Shown here in pieces: positions 21,475 through 33,477 of a DNA stretch of 64,000 nucleotides. Source of the stretch: Ascarosepion bandense (taxonomy: Eukaryota > Mollusca > Cephalopoda > Sepiida > Sepiidae); NCBI GenBank assembly GCA_037127315.1, contig JBBBDQ010001275.1, positions 2,063,501-2,127,500 of the forward strand. Reading direction: 5' to 3'. The translations under genes were made by a program, and so were the position numbers. How positions within the stretch are numbered: position 1 is the first letter of the stretch; the number at the start of each line of letters is the position of its first letter. Below the pieces are notes generated by a model. That model was not told where the DNA came from. It did no database searches and saw nothing but the letters and a program-made list of their open reading frames with translations.

Positions 21475-21475
<1 letters not shown>
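21085..21475. mobile_element. Penelope-like 5' ends, inverted repeats
   Basis: Three copies of one coding-like stretch: minus at 21100-21237, plus at 21240-21345 and minus at 21348-21470. The minus frame reads SPEIKVKIRCLERLMIKHNK, as in the minus ORF at 59060-59278 (EIKAKLRHLEWLMIKHNRH...LENYLLPRYTKF), which looks like a PLE N-terminus. The last two form a palindrome with ~105-bp arms. Confidence 0.5.

Positions 21476-21476
<1 letters not shown>

Positions 21477-21507
<31 letters not shown>
21477..21507. repeat. (TA)n microsatellite
   Basis: TA tract next to the PLE palindrome. Confidence 0.9.
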
Positions 21508-21510
<3 letters not shown>

Positions 21511-21564
21511 AGACATACACACATAATCACACTTGACAAAATCAAATACAAACAGTGCACTTGT

Positions 21565-21618
21565 TCAAAATTAAAAATATAAAATGGCAACAATTTACCC
21601 ATTGTACCCTGTAATATA
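21565..21618 (-). mobile_element. Mariner M1 terminal repeat
   Basis: atggcaacaatttacccatt followed by gtaccctgtaat corresponds to the right end of the 45538-47045 mariner. The rest of the element is not present. Confidence 0.5.
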
Positions 21619-21619
21619 T

Positions 21620-22345
21620 GCACAAAATGCATTAAACTTTGACAAATGACAAGTCAACCTATCACAGAATATGGTATGTATGTGGCCATTGTAAAAATCT
21701 AATGCAGTTTGTTGATTTTTAAGGATAGAGATAAAATTCCCCAAAGGACATAAGAATACATAAACAATATCTTTTTTTTATATATGGTGAATTTTTGTGG
21801 TACTGCTGTATTTAAAATAATTAGGTTAGACATCTTGAATTTTTTATCACAAATGATAAATCTAAGGTATTAACTGCTATATACTAGTGATTATAATTTG
21901 AATAACTTTTTTATTTTGTGGACAATGAGATCAACATTGAGCAGCAATAGTCTGTTTTATGTTTGAACACAATCTTCAAGATTGCAATTGAGCATGAAAC
22001 AGACAGTCGTCACTCAATGTAGACATATTCTCTTTTATATAATGATAGCGAAATATGCTCTATGTTTAATATTGACTACTTTGCCATCTAGCAATTAACA
22101 TTGCTCAGACGCTTTGCTCACATTGTTGGACTCTCTGCCTTTGGGTAGAGAGTAACCCAGACAAGACTTCACCAAAGGGTAGAGTCTCATCTGGGGAAAA
22201 GTAGATGTTCAATTTTTGCCCAAGCTTGGTTTACCCACATTAAAAAGGCCTTGTGCCACATTTTTTCTTTAGTGGAGAAGCAGCTGAATACCAATATTGA
22301 TTACTTTTACTCCATGAATATAGCATACTTTAAAACTTTATTTTT
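21620..22345. other. No gene; degraded hammerhead-like stretch near 21960-22010
   Basis: Only gattgcaattgagcatgaaa, similar to the 6137-6182 motif but with a lost CUGANGA box, could be picked out. Confidence 0.4.
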
Positions 22346-22346
22346 A

Positions 22347-22349
<3 letters not shown>

Positions 22350-22403
<54 letters not shown>
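22350..22403. repeat. (AC)n microsatellite
   Basis: About 27 uninterrupted CA units. The 330 bp after it shows no recognisable feature. Confidence 0.95.
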
Positions 22404-22406
<3 letters not shown>

Positions 22407-22731
22407 ATCTATATTCAAGTTTCACTAAAAATGACAAACAATGTTTGATGGTTAAGTTTTCTATAGAATTTTTCATGTGATCTTACAAGTTTTTTCTTTC
22501 AGGATATAAATTATGTAAAAATTATTTGAATGTTTTATTTCTCCAAGCGCTTTCAGCTATACTTTTAACCATTATCAAGGATGAGTTTATTTTAATTTTA
22601 ACTAAATATATAAGGTGTTTTTGTATATATGTAGAGCCATACTTATGTTTTATATTTCAGAAACACTGAGGACATTGTTGCCATATTCATAGTTAATATT
22701 ATTAATTGCTGGATTTTTCATTTTTATTACT

Positions 22732-23535
<804 letters not shown>

Positions 23536-23539
23536 ATTT

Positions 23540-24160
23540 AGAATTAGGTACTTCATTTTTTTTTAGCCTTTTTTAACATGTGGATGATGCTATTACATTT
23601 GTATTATCAATGAGTTTGTTACAGAATAGAGTTTTATATTGTTTCCATGTGTATTTAAATGAGATCGAAGTGAGCTTTAGTCAGTGAGATGTAATGTAAG
23701 TTATCTTGTTAATATATATATGGAGAGAGAGAGATTTGAGAGGGAATTATACGTAAATTTTGCCTTATTTCTCAGTTGTGTTAGTGCTTAAAAGACAGTA
23801 ACACGATTCTTGATTTAAGAAAAAAGCTTTATTGGATTTTTTGGATTTATTTGTCTTTGGCTCACAATTCGCAAATTTGGATGTTTTTCTTCTTATTTCA
23901 TTGCATTTTAGCCTCTCCTCTTTCCCAGAATTCTTTTGTATTTGTGTGAAGAATTTCTTCAAACAATTTCTCACTTCATTTCTCTGAAAATCATTTTCTT
24001 TATTTTCTCCTCACAGTATCTCACTTAATATAAGATTTCATCTCTATTTTTTTTTCAAAAAGAGAAAAACAAATCAATTCCAATCAGATTGTTTTAAGGA
24101 TGATATGAACAAACGTCAAAATTATGTTTTGAAGAGATTTTTGAGGTTTGTTTCATTTTT
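23540..24160. other. No recognisable feature
   Basis: AT-rich with a short AG run at 23726-23735. A minus ORF at 23765-23974 has no recognisable motif. Confidence 0.5.
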
Positions 24161-24162
24161 TC

Positions 24163-24395
24163 TATTATATATATATATATATATATATTATAGTATCAAC
24201 AGAGGTCAAAAACTTGCAACTCAATCTGTCTTGCTGTTCAACCCATAGCTGGAGAGAGAAGAGATGGATTAAAACCATTTGCAAGAGTATTTGCACGTAA
24301 GTGAATGCAGTAAATTCAAATAGAATTTGAACTCGGCTCTCTGATTTCATATTCCAAACAGATATCCATTGTACCACAACACATATTCCCAAATA
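24163..24395 (-). repeat. (TA)n and old tRNA-derived SINE
   Basis: TA tract at 24163-24190, then a minus-strand SINE lacking its 3' half (from caatctgtcttgctgttcaa to ccattgtaccacaacacata), more diverged than the other copies. Confidence 0.75.
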
Positions 24396-24399
24396 TCAT

Positions 24400-24848
24400 A
24401 CAACAATTCCTTAATCCTAAGATATAATCCTAAATAATCTGCACCTGTTTGACCCTTACTTTTTGACCTTGACAGAATTCAAAGTCGTTTTTGCAATCTT
24501 GTAAGAATTTCTGCAGGTAGAATATCACAAGACTATTGTGAATCTATCCACAGCAAATGTTCTGGTGAGTTCCATTCTGAAGTTCCACCAGTTCAGATTT
24601 TCACAGCTAAGACATGCCATATTACATTTCCAGAGTTGAATCACCTGTATTTCTTCTGTGTTCCAATTGCAAGAATGAAGTTCCACTTAGCTTTCTCCCA
24701 AGAATTGCTATCTTGCCCAGCTGTTTCCTTGAATATTTCATTCATGATCTATTCTAGTCATGAACCAACCATTATCTACCATTTTGTTCTCATAATCTTC
24801 ACGTCTAACTTTCCCTTACAAATGCTTTCATGGCTTCTGCTCCAATAA
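24400..24848. other. No recognisable feature
   Basis: The ORF at 24636-24848 has no recognisable domain. Confidence 0.5.
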
Positions 24849-24849
24849 A

Positions 24850-25272
24850 CTTAGATCACTGGTGCCCCCTCGGTACGAATTTGCATGAGATACTAGATTA
24901 GCAACTAGGTCCCACCCTTTTACAGTGAAACCGATAAAATGTAACCGCAATTTCTACTCCAACAGCTTCTTTTCTCGCACTTCCCAACTGTGGAATTCCC
25001 TTCCACATGATTGCTTCCCCGACAGCTACAATCTCCAGGAGTTTAAATGTAAGGTCAATAGACACCTCCTAACTTACTAACTCGCATCGATTCTCTCAAA
25101 CACTCTTCCCATCTACCCAACCCCCAGCCTCGGTATCCTTACCCATCTATCACCCTCCTTCTGACATTTCCTATATCTAACCACTCTTTCTCTTTACCTT
25201 CCCCTATATAACCCCTTGCGCAATAGTGGCAGTGGAATGCCTTGCTTGGGGTGAAATGATTAAAAAGAAAAT
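24850..25272 (+). mobile_element. LINE A, 3' end with RT tail codons
   Basis: Degraded frame from the GAPSVRI region through cgcacttcccaactgtggaa (TSRLWNSLP-equivalent) to aaatgtaaggtcaatagaca, then 3' UTR (cccctatataaccccttgcg), cttggggtgaaatgattaaa and poly-A. Closest in 3' UTR to the 1912-2683 copy. Confidence 0.8.
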
Positions 25273-25364
25273 TAATCAAACAACTTAGTATAAATCTTAT
25301 AGCATTCTCCTTTCAGTCTGTTCATTTGCCTAGGGTGAGAAGTTAGTAATTTTCATTCATTTTG

Positions 25365-25680
25365 AATGGGCTGAACATGTGAGCAATAAGGTTTTGGAGA
25401 GAATGGGAACAAAACTTAACATCAGGAAGAGACAGTTGAAATTTCTAGGGCACATAATAAGGAAAGAGGACTTGGAGAATCTGATACTCACAAGGTGGAT
25501 AGCAGGAAAGCCGGACAGGGGAAAACTGTGCAGGACATACTTGATGGACTTAAGCAAATGGATGGCAGAGCAGGGTTTGGGAGAAATAACTAGACAGAAC
25601 TTATTAAGAGCTACAAGGGGCAGGAAGATGTAGAGGGCCATGATCCCCTACAGCCTGAAGGGACACAGCATATAAAAGAA
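25365..25680 (+). mobile_element. LINE B 3' end
   Basis: Starts at HVSNKVLERMGTK-type codons, then KRQLKFLGHIIRKEDLENLILT, GKPDRGK, and ends gatcccctacagcctgaagg and an (A/G)-rich end. Frame intact to about 25633. Confidence 0.8.
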
Positions 25681-25821
25681 GACAGAGGACTGTTGAGTAA
25701 TTGGCCATGGTTAAGTGTAATTAGCAAAAAATTCTCAACAAACGGAATTGATAAAGTTTTCAAAAAACAATAACGAAAGAGAGAAAAAGAACAGAGTAAA
25801 ATAATACTAAGCAAACAATAT

Positions 25822-25912
25822 ATATCTAACCACTCTTTCTCTTTACCTTCCCCTATGTAACCCCTTGCACAATAGTGGCAGTGCTTGGGGTGAAATGATT
25901 AAAAAAAAAAAA
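25822..25912 (+). mobile_element. LINE A 3' tail, very short copy
   Basis: Only the last ~90 bp (aaccactctttctctttacc ... gcttggggtgaaatgattaa, poly-A), with a 10-bp deletion in gtggcagtg.cttgg relative to 25200-25260. Confidence 0.75.
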
Positions 25913-26069
25913 ATTATGCCACACGTTTCATTGAGTGACTCTTATTGAGTGAAAATTATTTAAAAAAATAATCTAATGAATCATGAAGAAAGATTTCTTT
26001 TTACAATCTCGATTGTCAAATAAACATTTGTTCTTGTCCATGAACTCCTATATTTTTATTCTTACTTAA

Positions 26070-26475
26070 AAGTTCGATGATCTCGTCAAGGATAACGGAG
26101 GGGATTGAGGCAGCAAAAACGTTGTTCTACAGAAAGATACTGAGGATACCATGGACCAAACAGGTGAGCAATGACGACATGTTGGAGAGGATGCAAATGA
26201 GAAGAAAATTAATACTTAACATAAGAAAGAGACAGTTGAGGCTCATGGGATATATAATGAGGAAAGAGGGTCTGGAGAATCTAATACTCACAAAATGGGT
26301 AGAAGGAAAGAGAGACAGAGAGAAGCAGCATGAGATGTATTTGATGGGCTTAAACAAATGGATGGGGGAGCTGGGATTTGGGAGAGTGACAAAGGAAAGA
26401 TATTAAGAGTGACAAGAGACAGGGACAAATGGAGGTCCATGATCACCTACGTCCTGAAGGGACATGGCACATGAA
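26070..26475 (+). mobile_element. LINE B 3' end
   Basis: EAAKTLFYRKILRIPWTKQVSNDD, then LRLMGYIMRKEGLENLILT, KRDREKQ, and the gatcacctacgtcctgaagg end. Broken near 26400. Confidence 0.8.
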
Positions 26476-26479
26476 GAAA

Positions 26480-26750
26480 AAGAATATAGTTCCATCAGTA
26501 GTAGGGTGCATCAGTAAGTCCTTAGTCAAACAGTTATGAACTGAATTTTGATCTGCAAACTTGTCTGTTTAATGTTCAATCTGTAAACTTTGAAAAATTG
26601 TTGGATGAAGTGCATTGACAAGGAAAGTCTGTTGAAAAATAAATAAATATTTGTTGAGTAATACATGCTTATTTTCATCTTTAGGCATTAAATGTAAGAT
26701 TGTAAGAATTTTTGGTGGGGAGATAATAATGTTTTAGCGAAACAAGTCTT
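26480..26750. other. No recognisable feature
   Basis: No ORF or family similarity found. Confidence 0.5.
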
Positions 26751-26751
26751 A

Positions 26752-27018
26752 CTAATTAACCCATAGCTGGGGGGATAAGAGATGGATTTATACATTTCCT
26801 CATGGTATTTGCACATAAGTGAAAATAACATACCTGAACTGGAATTGAAATTCAGTTCTTAATTAACAATTCTCAACTATTATCCATTACATTACCTGCA
26901 TACCCAAGGTTACAGAACTTGGTATTGCCAAGTGGTCACCTATCTAGGCTCAATGTTGTTTAACTTCAGTGATCACATGGGAACTGGTAGTTTCACTGTG
27001 ATATGGTTGTAAGCTCTA
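26752..27018 (-). repeat. Chimeric 5S-tRNA SINE, old copy
   Basis: Minus: 5S-derived head (about 26905-27016; GATCACTGAAGTTAAAC, ATAGGTGACCACTTGGCAA), the tRNA-like unit (about 26860-26900) and the first part of the core, truncated before the long tail. More diverged than 16053 and 46064. Confidence 0.7.
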
Positions 27019-27019
27019 A

Positions 27020-27770
27020 AAGGAGGAGGTAAGAGATATATATTACTAGAATATATAGTTTAGATAATGGTTAACAGAGACCTGAAGTGGTTAATATGCT
27101 ATTCTGTGAGTGAAGTTGGATGGAAATCTAATAGAAAGGGAAAAGAGTAGAGATCTGTGCAGATACATGCAAACATTGTTTGTAATATATACTTTAAAAT
27201 ATGATCTAGTTTGAAGAATATCATCACAATCAGCGGCCCTTGAAAGTGCACTGCTGACCAAAGGTCTTTCCCAATTCCTTCCCTGACAACACTTGGTTCC
27301 AATCTTTGAGGGAATTAATATTTACTAATCTAAAGTATAATTGTGGCAAAAACTCAACACTTTCTATTCAAGACCTAGCTAATCAGATTCATGACCCAAT
27401 CAATCATTATAATTTGTTCATCCACCACAAGAACTTGTCCATCACCTTACAACCCTACATATACCATAATATTACATATTTGCAAGGGAACTTAAAAAAG
27501 GAGAAAAACCCATGACATAAAAATTTTGTTTTATACATAATTTTTTTTACAAGAATATATCTCAAAATATAGGGATATGAAAATGAGGAGGGGATGGGAT
27601 GAACCTAAAACAAACTAAAATATAAGAAAATATTCAAATTAAAAATAACAAATGTTAGTAAGACCTATCCACCCATCAAAGCTAAGAGTGGCTGCTGTAT
27701 CTGCCAATCAGTAGAATCAAGAAACACACTCATTAATGGAGAGGGAAATGTTGAAAAATAATAGAACTAT
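27020..27770. other. No recognisable feature
   Basis: Two small ORFs (27099-27302 minus, 27306-27515 plus) show no known motif. Confidence 0.5.
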
Positions 27771-27772
27771 TA

Positions 27773-29135
27773 TACAAAGTTACAAAAATTTACATAATAG
27801 GTTTTTTTTAAGTAAAGATTAAATGAAACAAAGGAAATAAGCTACTGGACAAAAGTTAAGGAACGATCTTGTTAATACTTGATTGTGAACAAAATATCAA
27901 CAAACTTTAATATTTAGGAAGCACCCCCTTATTTTCAATTACTTCTCTGCATTGTCAACCACATGATCTAATTAATTTCCTGCAAAAATCAGCAGTAATT
28001 CCCTCCCATTAGTCTTTCAATAACTCCCATAGGTGGTCCTGGTTTTTGGGGTTACTTTTCTGAGCTCTTTCTCCAGTTATCTTCCAAACACTTTTTTGTA
28101 ATGGATTCAGGTCAGGACTCTGGGCTGGCCACTTCATTAGGGCGATTACTTCTTCTTCAAATAAAACCATAATCTTCTGAGCCTTGTGGCAAGGTGCATT
28201 GTCCTGCATGAAAATAGGAGATTCATAAAGATTATGTTGTAATCTTGGTACCACATGCTGCTGAAGAAGCCTTTTGGAAATCTCAGCATTGATATTGAGA
28301 TGTACACGGATGATAGGGCCAACTCCTGAAGATGAAATCATTCCCCACACCATCACACTGCTACCACCAAACTTAACGGTTTTCTTGACACATTGAGACG
28401 ACAGTCTTTCACCTTTTCTATGCTGTATGTAAGTTTTGCCCTCAGAACCAAATATAGTACACTTGGACTCATCACTGAAATGAAATGTAGCCCATTGTGT
28501 GTCAGTCCAAACAACGTTCTCTCACATACTCCAGGCGTGCTCTTTGGTTTCACTTTGAAATGAGAGGCTTCGAAGCTGGAATATGGGCATGCAATCCTGC
28601 ATTTTTTAATCTGTGAGCAACTGTTTTCCTTGAGATCTTTTTATCTGTGTCTTCATTAAATTTACGGGAAATTGATGTAGCAGTTTCAAAACATTTTTTA
28701 TAGATATTCAAAAATTCTTCAATCTTCTCTTTGCAAAGTTTTTGGAGGTCTGCTGGTTTTTGGTTTTGCATCTAATGTTTTATCAGTTTTATACCTGCTA
28801 ATTACAGGATGAACGACACTTTTTGACCTATGAACAATATCAGAAATTTCTGAAATTCGCTTTTTCCTTAATAGTTAGCGATAATGAGTTTTTTCTTCAG
28901 AAGAGAGTGTTTTGCTCGTAGAATTTGCCATATTGCTTAAAAACAAAGTCCTAATGATAAATGAAATTTTACTTATTGTTAAAAAGCGCCATCGAGTTTT
29001 TTAACAATGTAAACTAAAAGTTTATGCAAATTATTAACATCATTCATTAACTTTTGTCCAGTAGCTTATTTCCTTTGTTCCAGTTAATCTTTATTTTAAA
29101 AAAAAACTATTATGTAAATTTTTTAACTTTATATA
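27773..29135 (-). mobile_element. Tc1-like transposon with extended inverted ends
   Basis: The block agctactggacaaaagttaa at 27840-27859 is repeated inverted ending at 29066, each with TA just outside. Inverted similarity continues outward for about 65 bp (left 27773-27839, right 29067-29135: aaaggaaata, taaagattaa, atttacataatag). Either the true inverted repeats are ~120 bp, or a Tc1 sits inside another palindrome. Confidence 0.75.
28009..28931 (-). pseudogene. Tc1-like transposase, broken
   Basis: Start ATG at 28931 (MANSTSKTLSSEEK). An N-terminal helix-turn-helix region continues into ISRKTVAHRLKNAGL (about 28600). DDE motifs follow: FSDESK (about 28470), MMVWGMISSSGVGP (28356 on), FMQDNAPCHKA (about 28200) and WPAQSPDLNP (about 28110). 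The third catalytic acidic residue in the expected LNP.E position reads Q. A stop follows codon 17 or so, and frame shifts occur near 28550 and 28355. Normal family length is about 340 residues. Confidence 0.85.
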
Positions 29136-29256
29136 ATATTTATGCATTATACCCTAATCTTTATTTGGTAAAAATTTCATTGCTAATCATGTATTACTTT
29201 TTAAGTAATGCACACATTTATGTCTTTGTTGTTTCCATTCCTTATATTATGGCTGC

Positions 29257-29257
<1 letters not shown>

Positions 29258-29289
<32 letters not shown>
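29258..29289. repeat. (TA)n microsatellite
   Basis: TA tract. 29290-29890 has only GT-rich low-complexity stretches and no supportable gene. Confidence 0.9.
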
Positions 29290-29294
<5 letters not shown>

Positions 29295-29892
29295 ACATCA
29301 ATCATTTAAGCAAAAAATTTAATATTTATATAAGTCCTATACATATATATGTGTGTGTGAGTGTGTCTGTGTTTGTACACAATGGTATAGTTTAGTTTAA
29401 CTGTGTATGCAGATATATCACTATATGTATGGTAATTGTGTGTATGCATATATGTGTGTAGTGTTTTTATTGGTGCAGATGTGTTGTAGTTGAGGGTACA
29501 TTGCAAGAGAAAATGTGCCTTTGAAACGAGAGCAACATGTAATTGTCAATGTCTGTTTAAAAGGGGTTACTTGTTAGACTTTTTCTTGTGCCCATGGATA
29601 CGTATGATAATGAGAGCAACGAGTCATTTAAAGACCAAAATGTGTGTAGGTGGACAAAGAAATCCACTGCAAATGCAACAGAAAGCACTTTTCACAGAAG
29701 AAACCAAAATGCAGACTGACTTTCTTTTTACCAATATTTTAATGCCAATCTTTTATGACTTGACTGAATAAAGTCGCTGTAGCTTTTGGCAACTCTAGTT
29801 CTTTTCATCTTTTATTTTTTGTACCTTTGCTTAAATAAGAGATCAGGAGTGTATGAATTGAATCACAGACTTGCAGCATATGTAAACTTAGC

Positions 29893-29896
<4 letters not shown>

Positions 29897-29980
<84 letters not shown>

Positions 29981-29982
29981 CA
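29897..29982. repeat. (AC)n(AT)n(AG)n compound microsatellite
   Basis: Three adjoining pure dinucleotide tracts, each about 10-17 units. Confidence 0.95.
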
Positions 29983-30100
29983 TAATGATAATCCACATAT
30001 ACTGTCTTAATATGTATAGGAAAAACTACTAAAAAGTTGTAAGTTACATCATGCAACGAACACTTCTTGCGACGGACGCTCTAGTTTAAATTTTAAAATC

Positions 30101-30147
30101 ATTTGTTTCTGATGAAAGGCCGAGGCCAGTCTGAAATATCAAATATA
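30101..30147 (+). ncRNA. Hammerhead-like motif, degenerate
   Basis: ATTTGTTT, CTGATGA, stem II GGCC-GA-GGCC with extra AGTCT, GAAA, TATC, then AAATAT, so stem I GTTT/AAAT and a UC cleavage site are possible. The five extra bases before GAAA argue against activity. Sits next to (TA)n. Confidence 0.3.
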
Positions 30148-30222
30148 TATATATAATAATAAAAATAAATAATGTAAAAAAAGAAATACATTTTTAACTT
30201 ACAACTTTTCTAGTAGTTTTTT

Positions 30223-30245
30223 TTATATATATATATATATATATA
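30223..30245. repeat. (TA)n microsatellite
   Basis: Short TA tract. A second partly repeated aacttacaacttttctagtag lies on both sides of the preceding 200 bp (about 30020 inverted and 30197). Confidence 0.8.
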
Positions 30246-30424
30246 CATGCTCTCACACCCTGATTGAGTACTCTGGAGGAATCGTAGACTTTGAAACAGT
30301 AGCTACTCTAGTGTCTACGCATCGTTCATTCAGTAATGAATTAGAACACTCTTAGCTATTGGCGTATTTTACATAGTATATCACCCGCTAAAAGTCTGCT
30401 TTCTTCTACCAAGCGCTCATAGGT

Positions 30425-30536
30425 AGAATCTCCAACTGATGATAATTCGTTTGGGTTTCAATCCTGGCTAAAAGCTATTGGATGTCTAACTGTACTGATG
30501 AGCTGTGATACAGCAAAACAGATCTGTCTGCGGATG

Positions 30537-30545
<9 letters not shown>
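30425..30545 (+). repeat. tRNA-like/hammerhead element, copy 3
   Basis: Plus-strand: ggtagaatctccaactgatg, B-box-like gggtttcaatcctgg (30454-30468), a spacer, the ribozyme, gatgattatata. Followed by (TA)n, (AC)n and (TA)n to 30610. Confidence 0.6.
30490..30533 (+). ncRNA. Hammerhead ribozyme, one core change
   Basis: Stem I CTGTA/TGCGG (with G-U pairs), CTGATGA, stem II GCTGT-GAT-ACAGC fully paired, then AAAA in place of GAAA, palindromic stem III ACAGATCTGT, GUC site. The G12 to A change should abolish cleavage. Confidence 0.55.
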
Positions 30546-30573
<28 letters not shown>

Positions 30574-30610
30574 CTTTATGCAAACACACACACACACACA
30601 TATATATATA
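30538..30610. repeat. (TA)n/(AC)n microsatellites
   Basis: TA tract, a short unique gap, AC tract and a second TA tract. Confidence 0.85.
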
Positions 30611-31910
30611 CGAGGACCTTGGCAACAGATGGCATTCCCAGAACTGCGCATGTGTAGTTTCAGATGGTAATGCATCTGTAAGGAAGTACTATAAGCAAGC
30701 TTGAAATTCAATCTATATCATTTTGCCAAAGTATAAACAACTTTATTTTTCATAGTGTTAAACATGTCAGATTTTGTGCCAAAGAAAGTGTATTTGTGGG
30801 GAATTTTACTGCACTACTTTATTCAAAAGAAATCTGTAGTTGAAGCACACAGAATTTTTACTGAGATTTAAGTAACCATGCTCTGCTGGAAACAACATGC
30901 AGAGATTGGTTTAGATGCTTAAAAAATAATGATTTTGATATTGAAGAAAAAGAATGCTCTGGCACACAGAAAAAGTTTGAAGACAAAGTCATGTCAGGTG
31001 TAAGTTGAACTCACAGAATCATTAGAAGTTTATCCCACAACAATTTCAAAATATTTAAAAGCATTAGGAATGATTCAAAAGCAATGACATTGGGTGTCGT
31101 ATGAATTGAAGCTGCAAGATATCATATTGTGTCTTGTCACATGTGAACAGTTGGCAGAAAAAGAAAGTTTTTTTGAAACTGATTGTGACTGGCAATGAAA
31201 AGTGGATACGCTATGATAACGCTAAGCGTAGAAGATCTTGGGGTAAGCCCGGCCATGCATCAACATTGGCAGCATCTACGGTTTGAAGCTTCTGCTCTGC
31301 ATTTCATTGGATCAGCTGGATGTAGTTTGTTATGAGCTGCTCAAACCAAGTGAAATCAGCACAGGATATTGCTATCAGCTACAATTGATGCATTGAAGAA
31401 AAAATGACTGTTGTACAAGCAGAGATATGAAAATCTGATTTTGCACCATGACAACACTAGGCCACATGTTGCAAAATGATTGAAAACTTACTTAGAAATT
31501 CTTAAATGGAACGTCCTACCTCACCCACCATATTCACCAGACATTGCCCCATTCGATTATCACTTGTTTCAATTGATGTTATACATCCTGATGCATTTGA
31601 GTGAAGCATTGAAGAGTAAACGGATGCTATAGGAGCAGAGACATGACAGAATGATTTTGCCCCATTCGATTATCACTTGTGCCGATCGATGGCACATGGT
31701 TTGGCTGAGCAGCACTTTCATTCTTATGAAGATGACAAAAAATGGGTTGACTTGTGGTTAGCCTCAAAAGATGTTATTGTCCTGATGTGAAATTACTAGC
31801 GATGGACAATAATTTCAGTGATATGTTTCTTACCAATTCTTACAAATAAAATGTTACTTTTCATGAAAAATCAGCAAAAACTTATCCAAGGTCTTAAGAT
31901 ATACAAATAT
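30611..31910 (+). pseudogene. Mariner transposon relic (cecropia-like transposase)
   Basis: Ends share ggaccttgg (30614) with its inverse ccaaggtct (about 31888). From ATG 30764 (MSDFVPKK) come YFIQKKSVVEAHRIF, later LTESLEVYPTTISKYLKALGMIQKQ, LVTCEQL, a region equal to DEKW..Y and HDNARPH-type codons near 31440 (caccatgacaacactaggcc), and the PHPPYSPDIAP..DYH region near 31520. Many stops and frameshifts. The segment cccattcgattatcacttgt occurs twice (31544 and 31657), an internal duplication. Confidence 0.75.
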
Positions 31911-31911
31911 A

Positions 31912-32345
31912 TGGAGTCCTAGTGGAGTAATTGATTTTAGCTATAAGTAAATAATATGATAGACTGGGTCTTATGCCCCTGGGTGGCAACCAGTCAATGA
32001 GGACAACAGTCTGGCTGTTTGGTTATTACAATTGACCTGTTGCACCCTCATATTGTGAAAAACGACAGCAGAGTTCTATAAATAGAATAAACTAATGAAC
32101 AGTTAATGAACAAAAAAGAAACAAGAAAACATCCTACCATACAAAATCTGTAAGTAAAGAAACCTTGGATCAGCACAGTAGGTGTAAAACTCTGGACAAC
32201 AGTTTTAGATTGGCGCCTGTAGACAGATTCCTGATTTTATATAAAGCAAGATTTTTTTTTGATTAGGACATCACATCAAGGACGTGTTTTATTTTTACTT
32301 TTGATTAGCTACATTAATTTTTTTTTTATGTATGTATCTAGTATA
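31912..32345. other. No gene; small SINE scrap
   Basis: gatagactgggtcttatgcc ... gtggcaaccagtcaatg (31957-31997) resembles the SINE core on plus. The remainder is unassigned. Confidence 0.4.
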
Positions 32346-32347
<2 letters not shown>

Positions 32348-32381
<34 letters not shown>

Positions 32382-32688
32382 CATTGGGGTGCAGTGGATA
32401 TCAGCTCAGAATGAAAAATCAGAAAACTGAGCTTGAATTCTAGTTGAATTTGTTTCATTCACTTACATGCAAATACCCTTGAGAAAGGTACTACTCCATC
32501 TCTTTTCCCACCTGTTATGTGTTAAATAGCAGGACAGACTGAGTTCTCTAGCCTTGGTTGGCAACCAATCTACTGCAGAAAGTAACTGCGGGAAAATATT
32601 CTGCCTAGTCAGTCATATCTCTTTCAAAACATGATTGTTCAAGCGTGTATCGCATATGGCACTTAACAGACTGATGTATCTAGAGTTA
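32348..32688 (+). repeat. (TA)n plus tRNA-derived SINE
   Basis: TA tract at 32348-32377, then a SINE with head gtgcattggggtgcagtgg. It ends cacttaacagactg, followed by atgtatctag, which also occurs upstream of the TA tract (about 32332). So the TA run appears to lie inside the duplicated target region. Confidence 0.8.
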
Positions 32689-32834
32689 TAAGAAAGTTTT
32701 TATTTTCCAAACATGGTCAGTTTATTGTGTCCATGTTCATAGTAAATGGTATTGATTTTTGGCTTTTTCTTTTTACTGTTAATTGTTCTTTTATTTTTAT
32801 CCTTTAATACAAGTGGATGTTTGTATTTTCTGAG

Positions 32835-33325
32835 TCAGTCAGTTAAGTGCCACACTTTGTGTTATCATGTCTTGAAAGAGACATGACTGACTAGGCAGAA
32901 GATTATCCTGCAGTAGGTTGCCATTGCTTTCTGTGGTAGACTGGTTGCCAGCCAAGGCTATAGAACCCAATCTGTCCTATTATTTAACCCATAAACTATC
33001 GCCCGGTTCACACTCCACCCACGTCTATTGAACAGGTGAAGAGGCTCGTCCCTTGTTTCCTGTTTAGGATGCAGTTTCCAGTTTTCTCTTTTCCAATCTT
33101 TTCACACCTATGTAGCCCCCTGCACATCAGTGGCGTTACCGCCTTGCTCGGGGTAATATGATTAAAAAAAAAAGAAAAAAAAATAACTGGAGGGAAGAGA
33201 TGGATTAATATCTTTCCCGAGGGGATTTGTACCTAAGTGAATGCAAGGAATTCAACCGTAATTCGAACTCGGCTCCCTGATTTGTCGTTCTGAGTCAATA
33301 TCCACTGCACCACAACGCACATCCT
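32835..33325 (-). repeat. tRNA-derived SINE split by a LINE A tail
   Basis: Minus-strand SINE from 32835 to ~32995 and again from ~33181 to 33325 (caccacaacgcacat). The break falls inside the ttaacccataactgg core segment. Confidence 0.85.
32996..33182 (+). mobile_element. LINE A 3' tail inserted in SINE
   Basis: ctatcgcccggttcacactc ... atgtagccccctgcacatca, gctcggggtaatatgattaa and a mixed poly-A. Flanked by cataaact and ataactgg, a likely short target duplication. Confidence 0.8.
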
Positions 33326-33477
33326 ATTTCTTCTAAGTATTTTCCCCCAAACTCTACAATAAATGCCTTGCTGCTTCTTGCTTGTTGGAAATCTTCATAT
33401 TTAGTTTCAGTCTCTGAAATGGTTAACCATTTAATCTTTTTATCAGTCTATTAGCCTTTTACCTTTTTCTAGCAAAA

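Noticed and set aside
27306..27515. 69-codon frame considered as an exon
   Set aside because: No splice acceptor/donor pair fitting its frame and no recognisable motif.
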